Source of the DNA: Planctomyces sp.
GTDB taxonomy: Bacteria > Planctomycetota > Planctomycetia > Planctomycetales > Planctomycetaceae
Direction: 5' to 3'
Length of the DNA stretch: 41,406 nucleotides
Assembly: GCA_016795105.1 (NCBI GenBank)
Contig: JAEUIH010000064.1
Coordinates: forward strand, 1 to 41,406
Below, piece by piece: positions 23,576 through 33,438 of the stretch. Under the pieces are notes generated by a model. The model saw nothing but the letters and a program-made list of their open reading frames with translations, had not been told where the DNA came from and searched no databases. The position numbers and the translations under genes are program-made. Within the stretch, counting starts at the first letter, position 1; every line of letters begins with the position of its first letter.

Positions 23576-25927
23576 ATGCAGCCCAGCTTTTTTGCATGTT
23601 CCATGAAGTCCATTCTCTGTCTGTTTGTGGTGTGTGCTGTACATGCATCGCATCCTGTCTTCGGGGATGAAACCGAAGTGAGTCCTCTGGCTCAGTTCTA
23701 TGGGTTTCTCGACCTGGAAGTTTATAAGCTGGATGCACGTGCCGGATCAATGGTTGGGGGGGACTTCACCAACGACGGCATGCAGGATGTGCTGGTTGTC
23801 GACAACAAATCCAGCAGCCTGCGGTTGCTCGTTCAGCTTGCACCGGGAGAGGTACAGAAGAAGCGATCGAATAAGCGAGTCAACGATCTTGAATCGGACG
23901 GTCGCTTTGACATTCGGCAGATCGCGATGGATAAGCAAATCGCCGGGATTGCAGCGGCCGACTTTAATAGTGATGGGCGCCTTGACATCGCAACTGTGGG
24001 GCTTCCGGATCAGCTGGCAATTCGTTATCAGCCTGAATCAGGAAACGAATGGACGAAGAAATGGACAGTTCGACTGCCGGGGTTGAAGCCTTCAAGCTGG
24101 ATGATTTCAGCGGGTGATCTCAATGGTGATCGGCGGGCAGACGTTGTTGTCCTTGCGGAAGAATTCACTTATCTGATCTACCAGAATGCAGAAGGCGAAA
24201 TGCTCACGCCGGAGAAACTCATTAATACTTCTCAGCAACTGGAAATGATTCAGATTGCAGATTTGAACGGGGATGGTCGCAACGATCTCACCTACATGGC
24301 TAACGAAGGCAGCACTCGAGGATTATGCGCTCGCCTGCAAACGACAGACGGACGACTCGGTCCAGAGATTTCTTTCGACCTTCAGCAGCCTCGATCGGTC
24401 ACGCTTTCCAACGTTGATCAGAAGCCTGGGGCAGAGATCATTACGATCGAACAGCGAACAGGCCGGATTGTTGTTTCGGCACTCAAACCGCAGTCGCTGG
24501 AAGAAGGCAGCCTTGCTGAAAGAATGGTACGTTATGGGATCGGGCCTGCAACCGGGGCGAAGAATCGTGCCATCGCTGTGGGAGACGTGACTGGAGATCA
24601 GCTGAACGATGTTGTGGTCGCAGACCCGGAGCAAGCCCAACTGCTCTTGTATCGTCAAAACGGGATTGATGGGCTGGGGACCGCCGAAGTGTTCCCTGGA
24701 CTGCTCGGAATTCGAGATCTGTGCGTTGCCGACGTCGACGGAGACGGCACTTCAGAGGTCATCATGGTCAGTGAAAAAGAGGGGCTTGTCGCAATTAGCC
24801 GGTTTGAGGACGGTCGTTTGACATTCCCGGATGCCCGTATTCGCAAGCCTGCTGGAAGCGAGTTTGTGGCGATTGAAGTTCTTCCCGGAGCCAGCGGGCA
24901 ACAAATTGTCTGCGGACTGGTTCGGGGCTCGGGGCGAACAGCCGTCATGGAATTTCGGCGGATCACTCCATCTACGGAATCGCAGTGGACATTTAGTGAC
25001 GAAGAAAAGTCTGTGGAACTCTCCGGAGTCATTGGAAGCCGAGGTGTTGACCTGCTTCCGATTGATGCCAATGCAGATGGCCTGGTTGATTTGATGGTGA
25101 TTCCGAATGGAACAAGTGAAATGGGAGTTCAGATTGTGCAACAGCAGTCTGATGGACGACTGACGGCGAATCCTCGTAAGGGAGACCTCGATCTGGGGGC
25201 CGGCTCCGCTGCATCCGTATTTCCCGCCGGTGATCGACTGTTGGTTGCCCGTGAGTCATTTGCTCGCGCGATGACCTATTCTTCCGCCGGCTGGAAAGTT
25301 GCAGACCAGTTTAATGCGGGGGAAACATCGGCCCGGATTGATGGTGTGGCTTCGTTGAATCTCGACGGTGTTGAGGGCGATGAAGTTGTGCTGGTCGATT
25401 CCGGTGTCAGAAAACTCAGAGTCCTTCGCAAGGAAGATGGACTTTTTCGGCCATGGAAGGAAGTTGAGCTTGGTGGGCTTGGTTTTGCCGGAAGTTTGTC
25501 GGCTGATCTCAACGGTGATAAAGTTCCCGATCTGCTTTTGGCCGGGAATCAGTATTTTTCGGTGCTCTATGCAGGGCGTCAGGACTTCACCATCGAAGAA
25601 CTGGCTTCGTTTGAATCCAAACGTGACGATGCTTATCCGGCCGATATCATTTCCGGCGACATCAACGGCGATAATTCAATTGACCTGACAGCGATTGATA
25701 CCAGCATCGATGGGCTTGAAATCCTTCGATTTGGTGATTCAAAGCTTGAGGCCGTCACTCATTTCAGAGTGTTTGAAGAGAAGCGACTGGTTTCTGAGTC
25801 TCAGGATCGAGGAACAGAGCCTCGTGAAGGACTTGTCATCGATGTGACTGGTGACGGCCGCAACGACTTGCTTCTGCTCTGCCATGATCGGTTGCTTCTT
25901 TATCCGCAGGACCCGGGAAGCAATTGA
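23576..25927 (+). CDS. Secreted FG-GAP/VCBS repeat beta-propeller protein
   Basis: The protein has a signal peptide (hydrophobic SILCLFVVCAVHAS, then a likely cleavage near HPVFGD). It then has at least ten FG-GAP-type calcium-loop repeats, for example DFNSDGRLDI, DLNGDGRNDL, DVDGDGTSEV, DINGDNSIDL and DVTGDGRNDLLLL. These repeats fold as blades of one or more beta-propellers and usually serve binding or structure rather than catalysis. The frame is open from 23480, but a signal peptide begins at ATG 23576 or ATG 23603. It lies 102 bases after ddl on the same strand and might be co-transcribed. The partner or ligand is unknown. Confidence 0.87.
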   Translation: MQPSFFACSMKSILCLFVVCAVHASHPVFGDETEVSPLAQFYGFLDLEVYKLDARAGSMVGGDFTNDGMQDVLVVDNKSSSLRLLVQLAPGEVQKKRSNKRVNDLESDGRFDIRQIAMDKQIAGIAAADFNSDGRLDIATVGLPDQLAIRYQPESGNEWTKKWTVRLPGLKPSSWMISAGDLNGDRRADVVVLAEEFTYLIYQNAEGEMLTPEKLINTSQQLEMIQIADLNGDGRNDLTYMANEGSTRGLCARLQTTDGRLGPEISFDLQQPRSVTLSNVDQKPGAEIITIEQRTGRIVVSALKPQSLEEGSLAERMVRYGIGPATGAKNRAIAVGDVTGDQLNDVVVADPEQAQLLLYRQNGIDGLGTAEVFPGLLGIRDLCVADVDGDGTSEVIMVSEKEGLVAISRFEDGRLTFPDARIRKPAGSEFVAIEVLPGASGQQIVCGLVRGSGRTAVMEFRRITPSTESQWTFSDEEKSVELSGVIGSRGVDLLPIDANADGLVDLMVIPNGTSEMGVQIVQQQSDGRLTANPRKGDLDLGAGSAASVFPAGDRLLVARESFARAMTYSSAGWKVADQFNAGETSARIDGVASLNLDGVEGDEVVLVDSGVRKLRVLRKEDGLFRPWKEVELGGLGFAGSLSADLNGDKVPDLLLAGNQYFSVLYAGRQDFTIEELASFESKRDDAYPADIISGDINGDNSIDLTAIDTSIDGLEILRFGDSKLEAVTHFRVFEEKRLVSESQDRGTEPREGLVIDVTGDGRNDLLLLCHDRLLLYPQDPGSN

Positions 25928-25968
25928 TCTGCAAAGGAACGCAGTCGTTGGATTGCGGGTTTCCTGTA
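25928..25968. terminator. Weak possible bidirectional terminator between convergent genes
   Basis: A small imperfect hairpin: AAAGGAACGCA around 25933-25943 can pair with TGCG, two unpaired bases, then TTTCC near 25954-25965. It sits between the converging FG-GAP and esterase genes. There is no long T-tract, so this is only a candidate. Confidence 0.25.
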
Positions 25969-27876
25969 CTAAGGGACCGGCAACCAGTTCATGACGGCAC
26001 CTGCCCAGAGTTCACCGTGTTTTCTTTGCCCGGCTCCGTTGAAGTGGACCCCATCACGAAACTCCTTGCGTAATGTGTCAGTATCCGGACCGGCAATTGA
26101 AATTCCTTTCTCGGACACAGCTCGCTGAGCATCTCGGAACTCTTCATCTGCGGCATCGGCTTCTGAATGATAGGTGGAGACGGCCGTGATCCACGGAACC
26201 GGCCACCCAGCATGATCCTGAGACGAACGAATGAGTGTTGTCAGGAATGCCTCGTATTGTGCGCCCGTGATCTGAAATTCAATCGGGTACCCTGAACGTG
26301 CCTGCCCGGCATCCGATTCGCCCTGATGCCACAAAACGGCTCGACATCCATTTGGACCAAGAGCCTGAAGTCGGGATGTCAGACGTGAGAACAGTTCTCC
26401 GCTGGCCTCCCATTCGCCTTCTCCAGTGGCGCGAATCCATGCGTCAATCGTTGTACGATTTCGAAACGTGACACCTGGCGGCAGCCATTGGCGTACGCTG
26501 GTTGCCCCTGCTCCGGTGGATGAAACGCCGACAGGGACCCCCAGCCTGCGGACGAGCGCATCTCCAAATGCCGGAAGGAAACTGCCACCAGTACTGTCGT
26601 CGGCCGTTCCCGGCTGCGGATCGGTGCAGGGATACCACGAAGTTCCATCGAAGGTAGACACCAGACCGGTTTCAGTGGATTGTCGTTCACTTCCATAGTT
26701 GGTGGAATTCGACTGGCCGGCAACGACAAACACTTCGCCGACTCCAACACGGGGTACAACTGTGATGGGGCCATCTCCCTGACTCCGGCGAAATTTGAAC
26801 TGATAGCTTCCAGCCGGAATTCTTACCGAAGTTTCAAAGCGGCCGGTCGTTGAATCCGATTCCACTGTAATCCAGTCGGTACCGCTGGTTGAATTGTGCT
26901 TCTCGGTTGTCGCTGATGTCACCTGAAACTCCAGAGACTCTCCGGGAACAGCCACCCACCCTGTCACAGCAATGTTTGCGTGATTCTCGGCATCCCGCTG
27001 AAACACCTGATGTTCTGCGGGGGATTCACAGAGCACGGCGAGCATTGGCTTACCGGCGACATGATTTCGAACAAACTGAACAATTGGTTGGGGAAACCTG
27101 AGACTGTGGGGATGGTGTTGTACACCAGGCTTCGAGATGATGGTGATTGGCCCGTTAAGCTGCCGGTAACGCTGTTCAAGAAGTCGCGTATTTTCATCGA
27201 AGGGGACGACTTCATCAGCATCGCCGCACACGTGGAGCAAAGGAATCCCTGCTTCTGCGAGTGGGCGAAGATTGTCAATTGTCTGGTGTGGCCATTTAAT
27301 GGCATCGTCTTCTGACAACCCGTATGCTTCGAGACAGCGTTGCCAGTCGCCCGCCGATCCTGGACCTTTGCCCTTGCCGCCTGGCCAGCTTCTAAAGTCG
27401 CAGACCGGTGCATCATTGTAAATACAGGCAACACGGTCCGGATGACGCTGAGCCCAGTTGAGCGAAAACAGACCACCACGACTGAACCCTTCCAGAACGA
27501 CTCGCATGGAAAGGCCACGTTTTGACGTCAGGTGATCATAGAACACGTCCATTCGATCAAGCGCTTTCGGAGCGCCATACAGATTCTGGACATCGAGCCA
27601 GACAACATGAAAGCCGTTTGACAGGAGACTGATATCTGCCTGCGGTTCATGTCCGAAGAACTCCGTTCTCCAAATCCACGGACTCCCTTCCGCAACGACG
27701 CGAGGACTGACAATGATGGCGGCATGTCCATCGATTTCTAAATCACGTCGTTCATAACCAAACCAACTGGAGATTCGGTCTTCGACGTACGCCGGAGCAC
27801 CAGCAATTGCTGGTGCTCCAGTGGATGCAGTCACAACAAGGAGAATCAATGCAGGAATAACGCTGTAAAGTTTCAT
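25969..27876 (-). CDS. Secreted protein with two esterase domains: alpha/beta hydrolase plus SASA-type
   Basis: The 635-residue protein has a signal peptide (1-26). An alpha/beta-hydrolase domain (about 40-275) has the nucleophile elbow GFSRGG (Ser132), Asp in CGDADEVVP (near 219-222) and His in GVQHHPHSL (near 254-257). A beta-rich linker domain follows (about 300-380). The C-terminal domain (about 382-630) is SASA/GDSL-like, as in sialate O-acetylesterases: VVAGQSN with Ser389, WHQGESD (516-522) and DGVHFNGAGQ with the catalytic Asp and His. Both halves look intact, so it may remove two kinds of acyl group from one polysaccharide. GAGGTG 5 bases before ATG supports the start. Confidence 0.88.
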   Translation of the reverse strand: MKLYSVIPALILLVVTASTGAPAIAGAPAYVEDRISSWFGYERRDLEIDGHAAIIVSPRVVAEGSPWIWRTEFFGHEPQADISLLSNGFHVVWLDVQNLYGAPKALDRMDVFYDHLTSKRGLSMRVVLEGFSRGGLFSLNWAQRHPDRVACIYNDAPVCDFRSWPGGKGKGPGSAGDWQRCLEAYGLSEDDAIKWPHQTIDNLRPLAEAGIPLLHVCGDADEVVPFDENTRLLEQRYRQLNGPITIISKPGVQHHPHSLRFPQPIVQFVRNHVAGKPMLAVLCESPAEHQVFQRDAENHANIAVTGWVAVPGESLEFQVTSATTEKHNSTSGTDWITVESDSTTGRFETSVRIPAGSYQFKFRRSQGDGPITVVPRVGVGEVFVVAGQSNSTNYGSERQSTETGLVSTFDGTSWYPCTDPQPGTADDSTGGSFLPAFGDALVRRLGVPVGVSSTGAGATSVRQWLPPGVTFRNRTTIDAWIRATGEGEWEASGELFSRLTSRLQALGPNGCRAVLWHQGESDAGQARSGYPIEFQITGAQYEAFLTTLIRSSQDHAGWPVPWITAVSTYHSEADAADEEFRDAQRAVSEKGISIAGPDTDTLRKEFRDGVHFNGAGQRKHGELWAGAVMNWLPVP

Positions 27877-27967
27877 GTGCGCACCTCAGGGAATGACCAG
27901 ACGCTCCGGGATACGATTTGAACCCGAGTGTACTCGATCCAAAATCGCAGCGAAAGAACGTGGTCAG

Positions 27968-28648
27968 CTACGAAGAGCCCCAGGGTGTGACCAGCTGATG
28001 TTCTACGTGCAGATGATCACAGATTCTGGCGACGACAAAATCAACCAGATCGCCGATTGATGTGGGCGCCTGATAGAAGCCCGGCATCGCCGGCAGGATT
28101 GTAGCACCTGCCTGACTAAGCTTTGCCATGTTTTCAAGTGCTATGGAGCTGAGCGGGGTTTCTCGCGGGACGAGAATCAACGGGCGTCGTTCCTTCAGAT
28201 GAACATCCGCGGCCCGCTGTATGAGATTTGTTGACGCGCCACAGGAGATGGATGCCAGGGTTCCCATGGAACAAGGGCAAATCACCATCCCTCGGGTGCG
28301 GAATGATCCGCTGGCAATTCCCGCGGAGTAATTGGAAGGGCCATGCCATTCCACGATCGCCTCTGCATGGATTTCGCTGCTGAGCGGTCGCAGGTTCCAG
28401 TCTTTTCCCGGACCTGCTTCGGAAATACGTTCGAGAAACTGAATCCAATCTTTTGAATCTGCTCCCGGACCAGGAAACGCGGACTGAAGTTCGCGAGCGA
28501 TCACCTGCTGAGATGCTGAACTGGTCAGGATATGAAGATGAGCTCCGGACCGCAGCAATACCTGAGCAAGTCGTACTGCATAGATGACACCGCTGGCCCC
28601 GGTGATTGCCAGTACAACATGCCGCCCAGGGTTGGCGTGGTGAAACAT
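27968..28648 (-). CDS. ubiX: UbiX-type flavin prenyltransferase
   Basis: This enzyme makes prenylated FMN, the cofactor of UbiD-type decarboxylases. Motifs: LAITGASGVIYAVRLAQVL at the N-terminus, VICPCSMGTLASISCGASTNLIQRAADV, and LVPRETPLSSIALENM near the end, all typical of UbiX. The start is ATG 28648; the longer frame to 28768 adds a non-conserved tail. The length of 226 residues is slightly above the usual 190-210, through a loop around residues 60-105. No ubiD partner is in the window. It is transcribed divergently from the rhomboid gene. Confidence 0.9.
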   Translation of the reverse strand: MFHHANPGRHVVLAITGASGVIYAVRLAQVLLRSGAHLHILTSSASQQVIARELQSAFPGPGADSKDWIQFLERISEAGPGKDWNLRPLSSEIHAEAIVEWHGPSNYSAGIASGSFRTRGMVICPCSMGTLASISCGASTNLIQRAADVHLKERRPLILVPRETPLSSIALENMAKLSQAGATILPAMPGFYQAPTSIGDLVDFVVARICDHLHVEHQLVTPWGSS

Positions 28649-28870
28649 AAGTGTGTGTCCCGTTCTGGTTTGTCTTGATCCTGGATCTGCTGTTCCTGCC
28701 AAACACTGATTCCCGAAGGATCCTAGACGTGTTGTCAGTCGATTTCGACAGCCTGGGAACAATTTCAACCGGATAAACTCCGGTGCGGATCTTCCGTCCG
28801 CTGGACAATCAGCGGCTGCAGCTTAACAATCCAGTTGACCGGCAAGTCCATTTGAAGAGAAGAGATCAAC
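28649..28870. promoter_or_regulatory. Divergent region between ubiX and the rhomboid gene
   Basis: A 222-base gap with no gene. It contains GTCGATTTCGAC (28738-28749) inside a longer TGTC...GACA inverted repeat, and the hairpin CCGGATAAACTCCGG (near 28769-28783). Either may be a regulatory site; no promoter is clear. Confidence 0.35.
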
Positions 28871-29668
28871 GTGTTTCCGCTCCGCGACAACATTCCGTCA
28901 CGAACGTTTCCGTTTGTCAATTACATCATTATGGGTATTTGCTGCATCGCATTCCTGATTCAGTCAATTGACAGTTCCGGAATCCTGACGATGCAGTTTG
29001 CAATGATACCGCTCAGGATTTCTCAGCCCGATCAGCCGATTGTGGTCGAGGTCGAAGGTGTCGTTCAGACGTCGGTCGGTGTTCAGCCTGTCGTCGTTGA
29101 AAAAGTGCTGCCTCCGGGCCCCATTCCACCGTGGATGACAGTGATTACGTGTGTTTTCCTGCATGGAAGCCTGATGCATCTGCTTGGCAATATGTGGTTC
29201 CTGTACATCTTCGGAGACAATGTTGAAGATCGACTGGGGCATGTGGGGTTCGTCGTCTTCTATCTCGTCACCGGGGCAGCAGCCAGCCTGTCTCATTTTC
29301 TGATTGAGCCTGGTTCAGAGATTCCTACTGTTGGAGCAAGTGGTGCGATTGCCGGAGTCATGGGCGCATATCTGTTGTTCTATCCGCATGCTCGTGTGAT
29401 GACGCTGATTCCAATAGCGTTCTTCCTGCAGATGATGGTTGTGCCGGCTCCGATATTTCTTGGATTGTGGTTCGTTCTTCAGCTGATTCAGGGAACATTT
29501 TCGATCGGTGCTGCACACGCTGCCGGCGTCGCCTGGTGGGCTCACATCGGAGGATTTGTGGCCGGACTATTGATCGCGTGGTTCATGAATCGAACAAACG
29601 TAACACATCCCCAGGTCAGAGTCGTCCGTCCTGGAACAGAACGGTCGGGCATGTACCGGATTCGTTAA
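28871..29668 (+). CDS. Rhomboid family intramembrane serine protease
   Basis: The 265-residue membrane protein has about six hydrophobic segments. The catalytic dyad is Ser157 in GASGAIAG and His225 in WWAHIGGF. The HLLGN motif (103-107) in the second helix is a family hallmark. A polar, Val/Pro-rich loop of about 40 residues (50-90) follows the first helix. The start is GTG 28871. It probably cleaves membrane proteins within their helices; substrates are unknown. Its end converges on the DUF1501 gene with a 20-base gap. Confidence 0.93.
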   Translation: MFPLRDNIPSRTFPFVNYIIMGICCIAFLIQSIDSSGILTMQFAMIPLRISQPDQPIVVEVEGVVQTSVGVQPVVVEKVLPPGPIPPWMTVITCVFLHGSLMHLLGNMWFLYIFGDNVEDRLGHVGFVVFYLVTGAAASLSHFLIEPGSEIPTVGASGAIAGVMGAYLLFYPHARVMTLIPIAFFLQMMVVPAPIFLGLWFVLQLIQGTFSIGAAHAAGVAWWAHIGGFVAGLLIAWFMNRTNVTHPQVRVVRPGTERSGMYRIR

Positions 29669-29688
29669 TTCGGCGGGGAAGATCCATG

Positions 29689-31092
<1,404 letters not shown>

Positions 31093-31107
31093 GATTCGAT
31101 CCTCAGG

Positions 31108-33414
31108 TTATTCAAATCGAAATGCAAACAGGTCTGCATCCTGCAATAGAAATCGCAGACGCACGACGCGTCCGGAGAGTGCGTTCAGACTCATTGGTTC
31201 GGTGGACTTCCATTTGAATTCACGTTCAATAGCATCGCCGACGAGGCTCTCGCACTGAGCCAATCCGAATCCGGGAACCGGGACGCCGTCCTGATCGAGG
31301 ATTTCTGCTCGGATACTGCCACCTGCACTTGTTGAGAAATTGAGCAGTAGTCGACTTCCTTCAAAGGTGAGTCTGTGGGTCAGCAATTCTCCTGGATCAG
31401 CACCTGCGCGGACTGAAGCAAATCCATCCATTCGCAGAGTGTACCGTCGAAAAGGAGTTACATAGACGGACATTTCAGACGGGCCAGTAGGAACCACGTT
31501 GAGTGCCGCATAGTTGGATCGATTTCCCCACCGATCTGGATCGAGACCCGGCCGAATAAAGACCTCACGAAACGTACGATCGTACGGAGCGTTTCCTCGA
31601 GCTGTCATAAACAGAATATCGGTGCTCTCACCACGGCCCGGATGAAATCGCGTGGGGGTGGCAATGTAAATGTGGGGAGCGCGAAAATAAGGATGTGTCA
31701 AAGTCGTATAGATATGCTCGCCGGGGAAATTTGGCTTGAGGGGCACAGGCTCCGTCCAATGCACAAAGTCGTGAGAAGTAGTTCGACAGACAGACCGCAG
31801 TTCTTTGTTCAGAAAGTGTCGAAAGAAACACACATAGCACTGTTCCGATTCAGACCAGAAAGCCACATTCTGTGAATCAAACGCGTATTCTTTTGTGTAT
31901 GTAATGACGGGTTCCTCGCGCAGTTTCGTCCAGTGAATTCCGTCCCCGGAAACAAAGGCAACCAAACCTGTCTTCACGGTACCGCCAAGTGCCTTAAAAC
32001 GTTGGTCTGTCGAAACGCCGGTCCGCGCATCCAGAAACGGAGAGAAGTTATGGCAATAGGGTGATTCGTGCAGGATCACGTTGTTCTCTCGGCTTCCATC
32101 CAGTTCGACGATACCGAGGTTCGGCTTTGTCCAGTGGATACCATCAGAACTCTCGCAGTATCGCGTCACTTCCGGAGTATCACCATCAAACTTCGCTCCT
32201 CGACCATCGCGTGTGTAGAGTCGGAAGAGATCTCCGTCGCGGATCACGGTTCCATACTCCATATTGTCGGCCGGCTGGTCCATTGCCGGAGCAGGCTGCG
32301 GTTCATGGAGTCTGTGTGTCAGGTTGTCCATGCGATCAATCAGCCAGCGGTCGATCAGAAGTTCTCTCTGTTTTCCGATCGAGCGAACGACCCGGGGTTC
32401 ATCGTTGCTCAGCGGGATTTTGACACGAGCCAGATAGATACTGGTCTTTTGCTCGTGTGATGAGTAGTAGCTGATCCAAAGGACGTCGTTGTGCCAGGCG
32501 AGTCCTGCATAGCTGGTGTCACCACCAGATGGAAGTGCCAGGAACTCGGTCAGCGTTCCGGTTGCCGGATCAAGCCAGCACAGAGCGGTTCTGACGGGTG
32601 CATCATAAAGTCTCACTGCCGCCACAAACCGCCCGTCCGGCAGCTGAATCAAATGCGGCCCGCCAATGCGGACGCCCAGATCTTTCCAGGTCCACTGTGT
32701 GTACGGTGGATTTGCTGAACCCAGCAGACCGGTGCCCGACTTTTCATCTCTGCGCAACAGGCACAGAGCCCGATCACCATCAAACAGGATTGACGTTTCG
32801 TTGGGGTAAGCTTCCGTCAGCAGTGTTTCAACGAGGGTTGAAAATGACTTGCCATCGTTCGAAGAATACAGCCGAATCGCTCTTTCTTCTCCACACGCGT
32901 ATCCAACGCTCAGTGCCTGTTGACGGTGCCAGGTCGTTCGCCAGAGCCAAAAGTTTGGGTCGCCAATCTCCTGCTTTTCAGTCCAGTGAATTCCATCATT
33001 CGAGAACCAGACGAGTGACTGATGGGTTTTCTTTGACTTGTCGTGAACCGCTTCAGCGCCCGAGAGCATCAATTGACCGTCCGGGGTGATGGTGAGTTTT
33101 GCGTCGCGCAGGTCAGAATTCGGAGAAGTAATTAGAGCCGCGGATTCCCATGTGTCTCCATCGGAGGACACGATGACTCGCAATGCTCCATCCGGTGATA
33201 CGTGTGCCTGACCTTCACGAAACACGCAGAACCAGCGATTTTGAAACCGCACAAGATCTGTAAAGGCATTGTGGGGAGCCTGATCCCAGATCATGCGGAC
33301 ATTGATCAACTCCGGGTCAGCCAGCTCCGAATTTGCAACGGTCGAACTGGAGTGCCCCGGAGGACACATTGCAATCAGAATTGCCGCAACCAGCGCAGCA
33401 GATCGTATCGTCAT
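31108..33414 (-). CDS. Secreted double beta-propeller, sialidase-like / GH32-GH43-like protein
   Basis: The 768-residue protein has a signal peptide (1-24) and two propeller halves. The first (about 40-340) resembles a sialidase-type exo-glycosidase. The second (about 345-690) resembles the five-bladed GH32/GH43 fold. Asp-box-like motifs (SxDGxxW) recur in both: SSDGDTW, SNDGIHW, SSDGIHW, SGDGIHW. A beta-rich C-terminal tail follows. ATG 33414 is chosen over 33426 because GGAGG lies 5 bases before it. Catalytic residues cannot be assigned with confidence, and the substrate is unknown. It sits between two DUF1501 genes in an apparent operon. Confidence 0.85.
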   Translation of the reverse strand: MTIRSAALVAAILIAMCPPGHSSSTVANSELADPELINVRMIWDQAPHNAFTDLVRFQNRWFCVFREGQAHVSPDGALRVIVSSDGDTWESAALITSPNSDLRDAKLTITPDGQLMLSGAEAVHDKSKKTHQSLVWFSNDGIHWTEKQEIGDPNFWLWRTTWHRQQALSVGYACGEERAIRLYSSNDGKSFSTLVETLLTEAYPNETSILFDGDRALCLLRRDEKSGTGLLGSANPPYTQWTWKDLGVRIGGPHLIQLPDGRFVAAVRLYDAPVRTALCWLDPATGTLTEFLALPSGGDTSYAGLAWHNDVLWISYYSSHEQKTSIYLARVKIPLSNDEPRVVRSIGKQRELLIDRWLIDRMDNLTHRLHEPQPAPAMDQPADNMEYGTVIRDGDLFRLYTRDGRGAKFDGDTPEVTRYCESSDGIHWTKPNLGIVELDGSRENNVILHESPYCHNFSPFLDARTGVSTDQRFKALGGTVKTGLVAFVSGDGIHWTKLREEPVITYTKEYAFDSQNVAFWSESEQCYVCFFRHFLNKELRSVCRTTSHDFVHWTEPVPLKPNFPGEHIYTTLTHPYFRAPHIYIATPTRFHPGRGESTDILFMTARGNAPYDRTFREVFIRPGLDPDRWGNRSNYAALNVVPTGPSEMSVYVTPFRRYTLRMDGFASVRAGADPGELLTHRLTFEGSRLLLNFSTSAGGSIRAEILDQDGVPVPGFGLAQCESLVGDAIEREFKWKSTEPMSLNALSGRVVRLRFLLQDADLFAFRFE

Positions 33415-33419
33415 CAGGG

Positions 33420-33424
33420 CCTCC
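33420..33424 (-). promoter_or_regulatory. Ribosome binding site that fixes the start of the glycosidase-like gene
   Basis: GGAGG on the minus strand, 5 bases before ATG 33414. It overlaps the upstream ATG at 33426 and so makes the longer start unlikely. Confidence 0.7.
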
Positions 33425-33438
33425 ATTGTATGTGGGGA

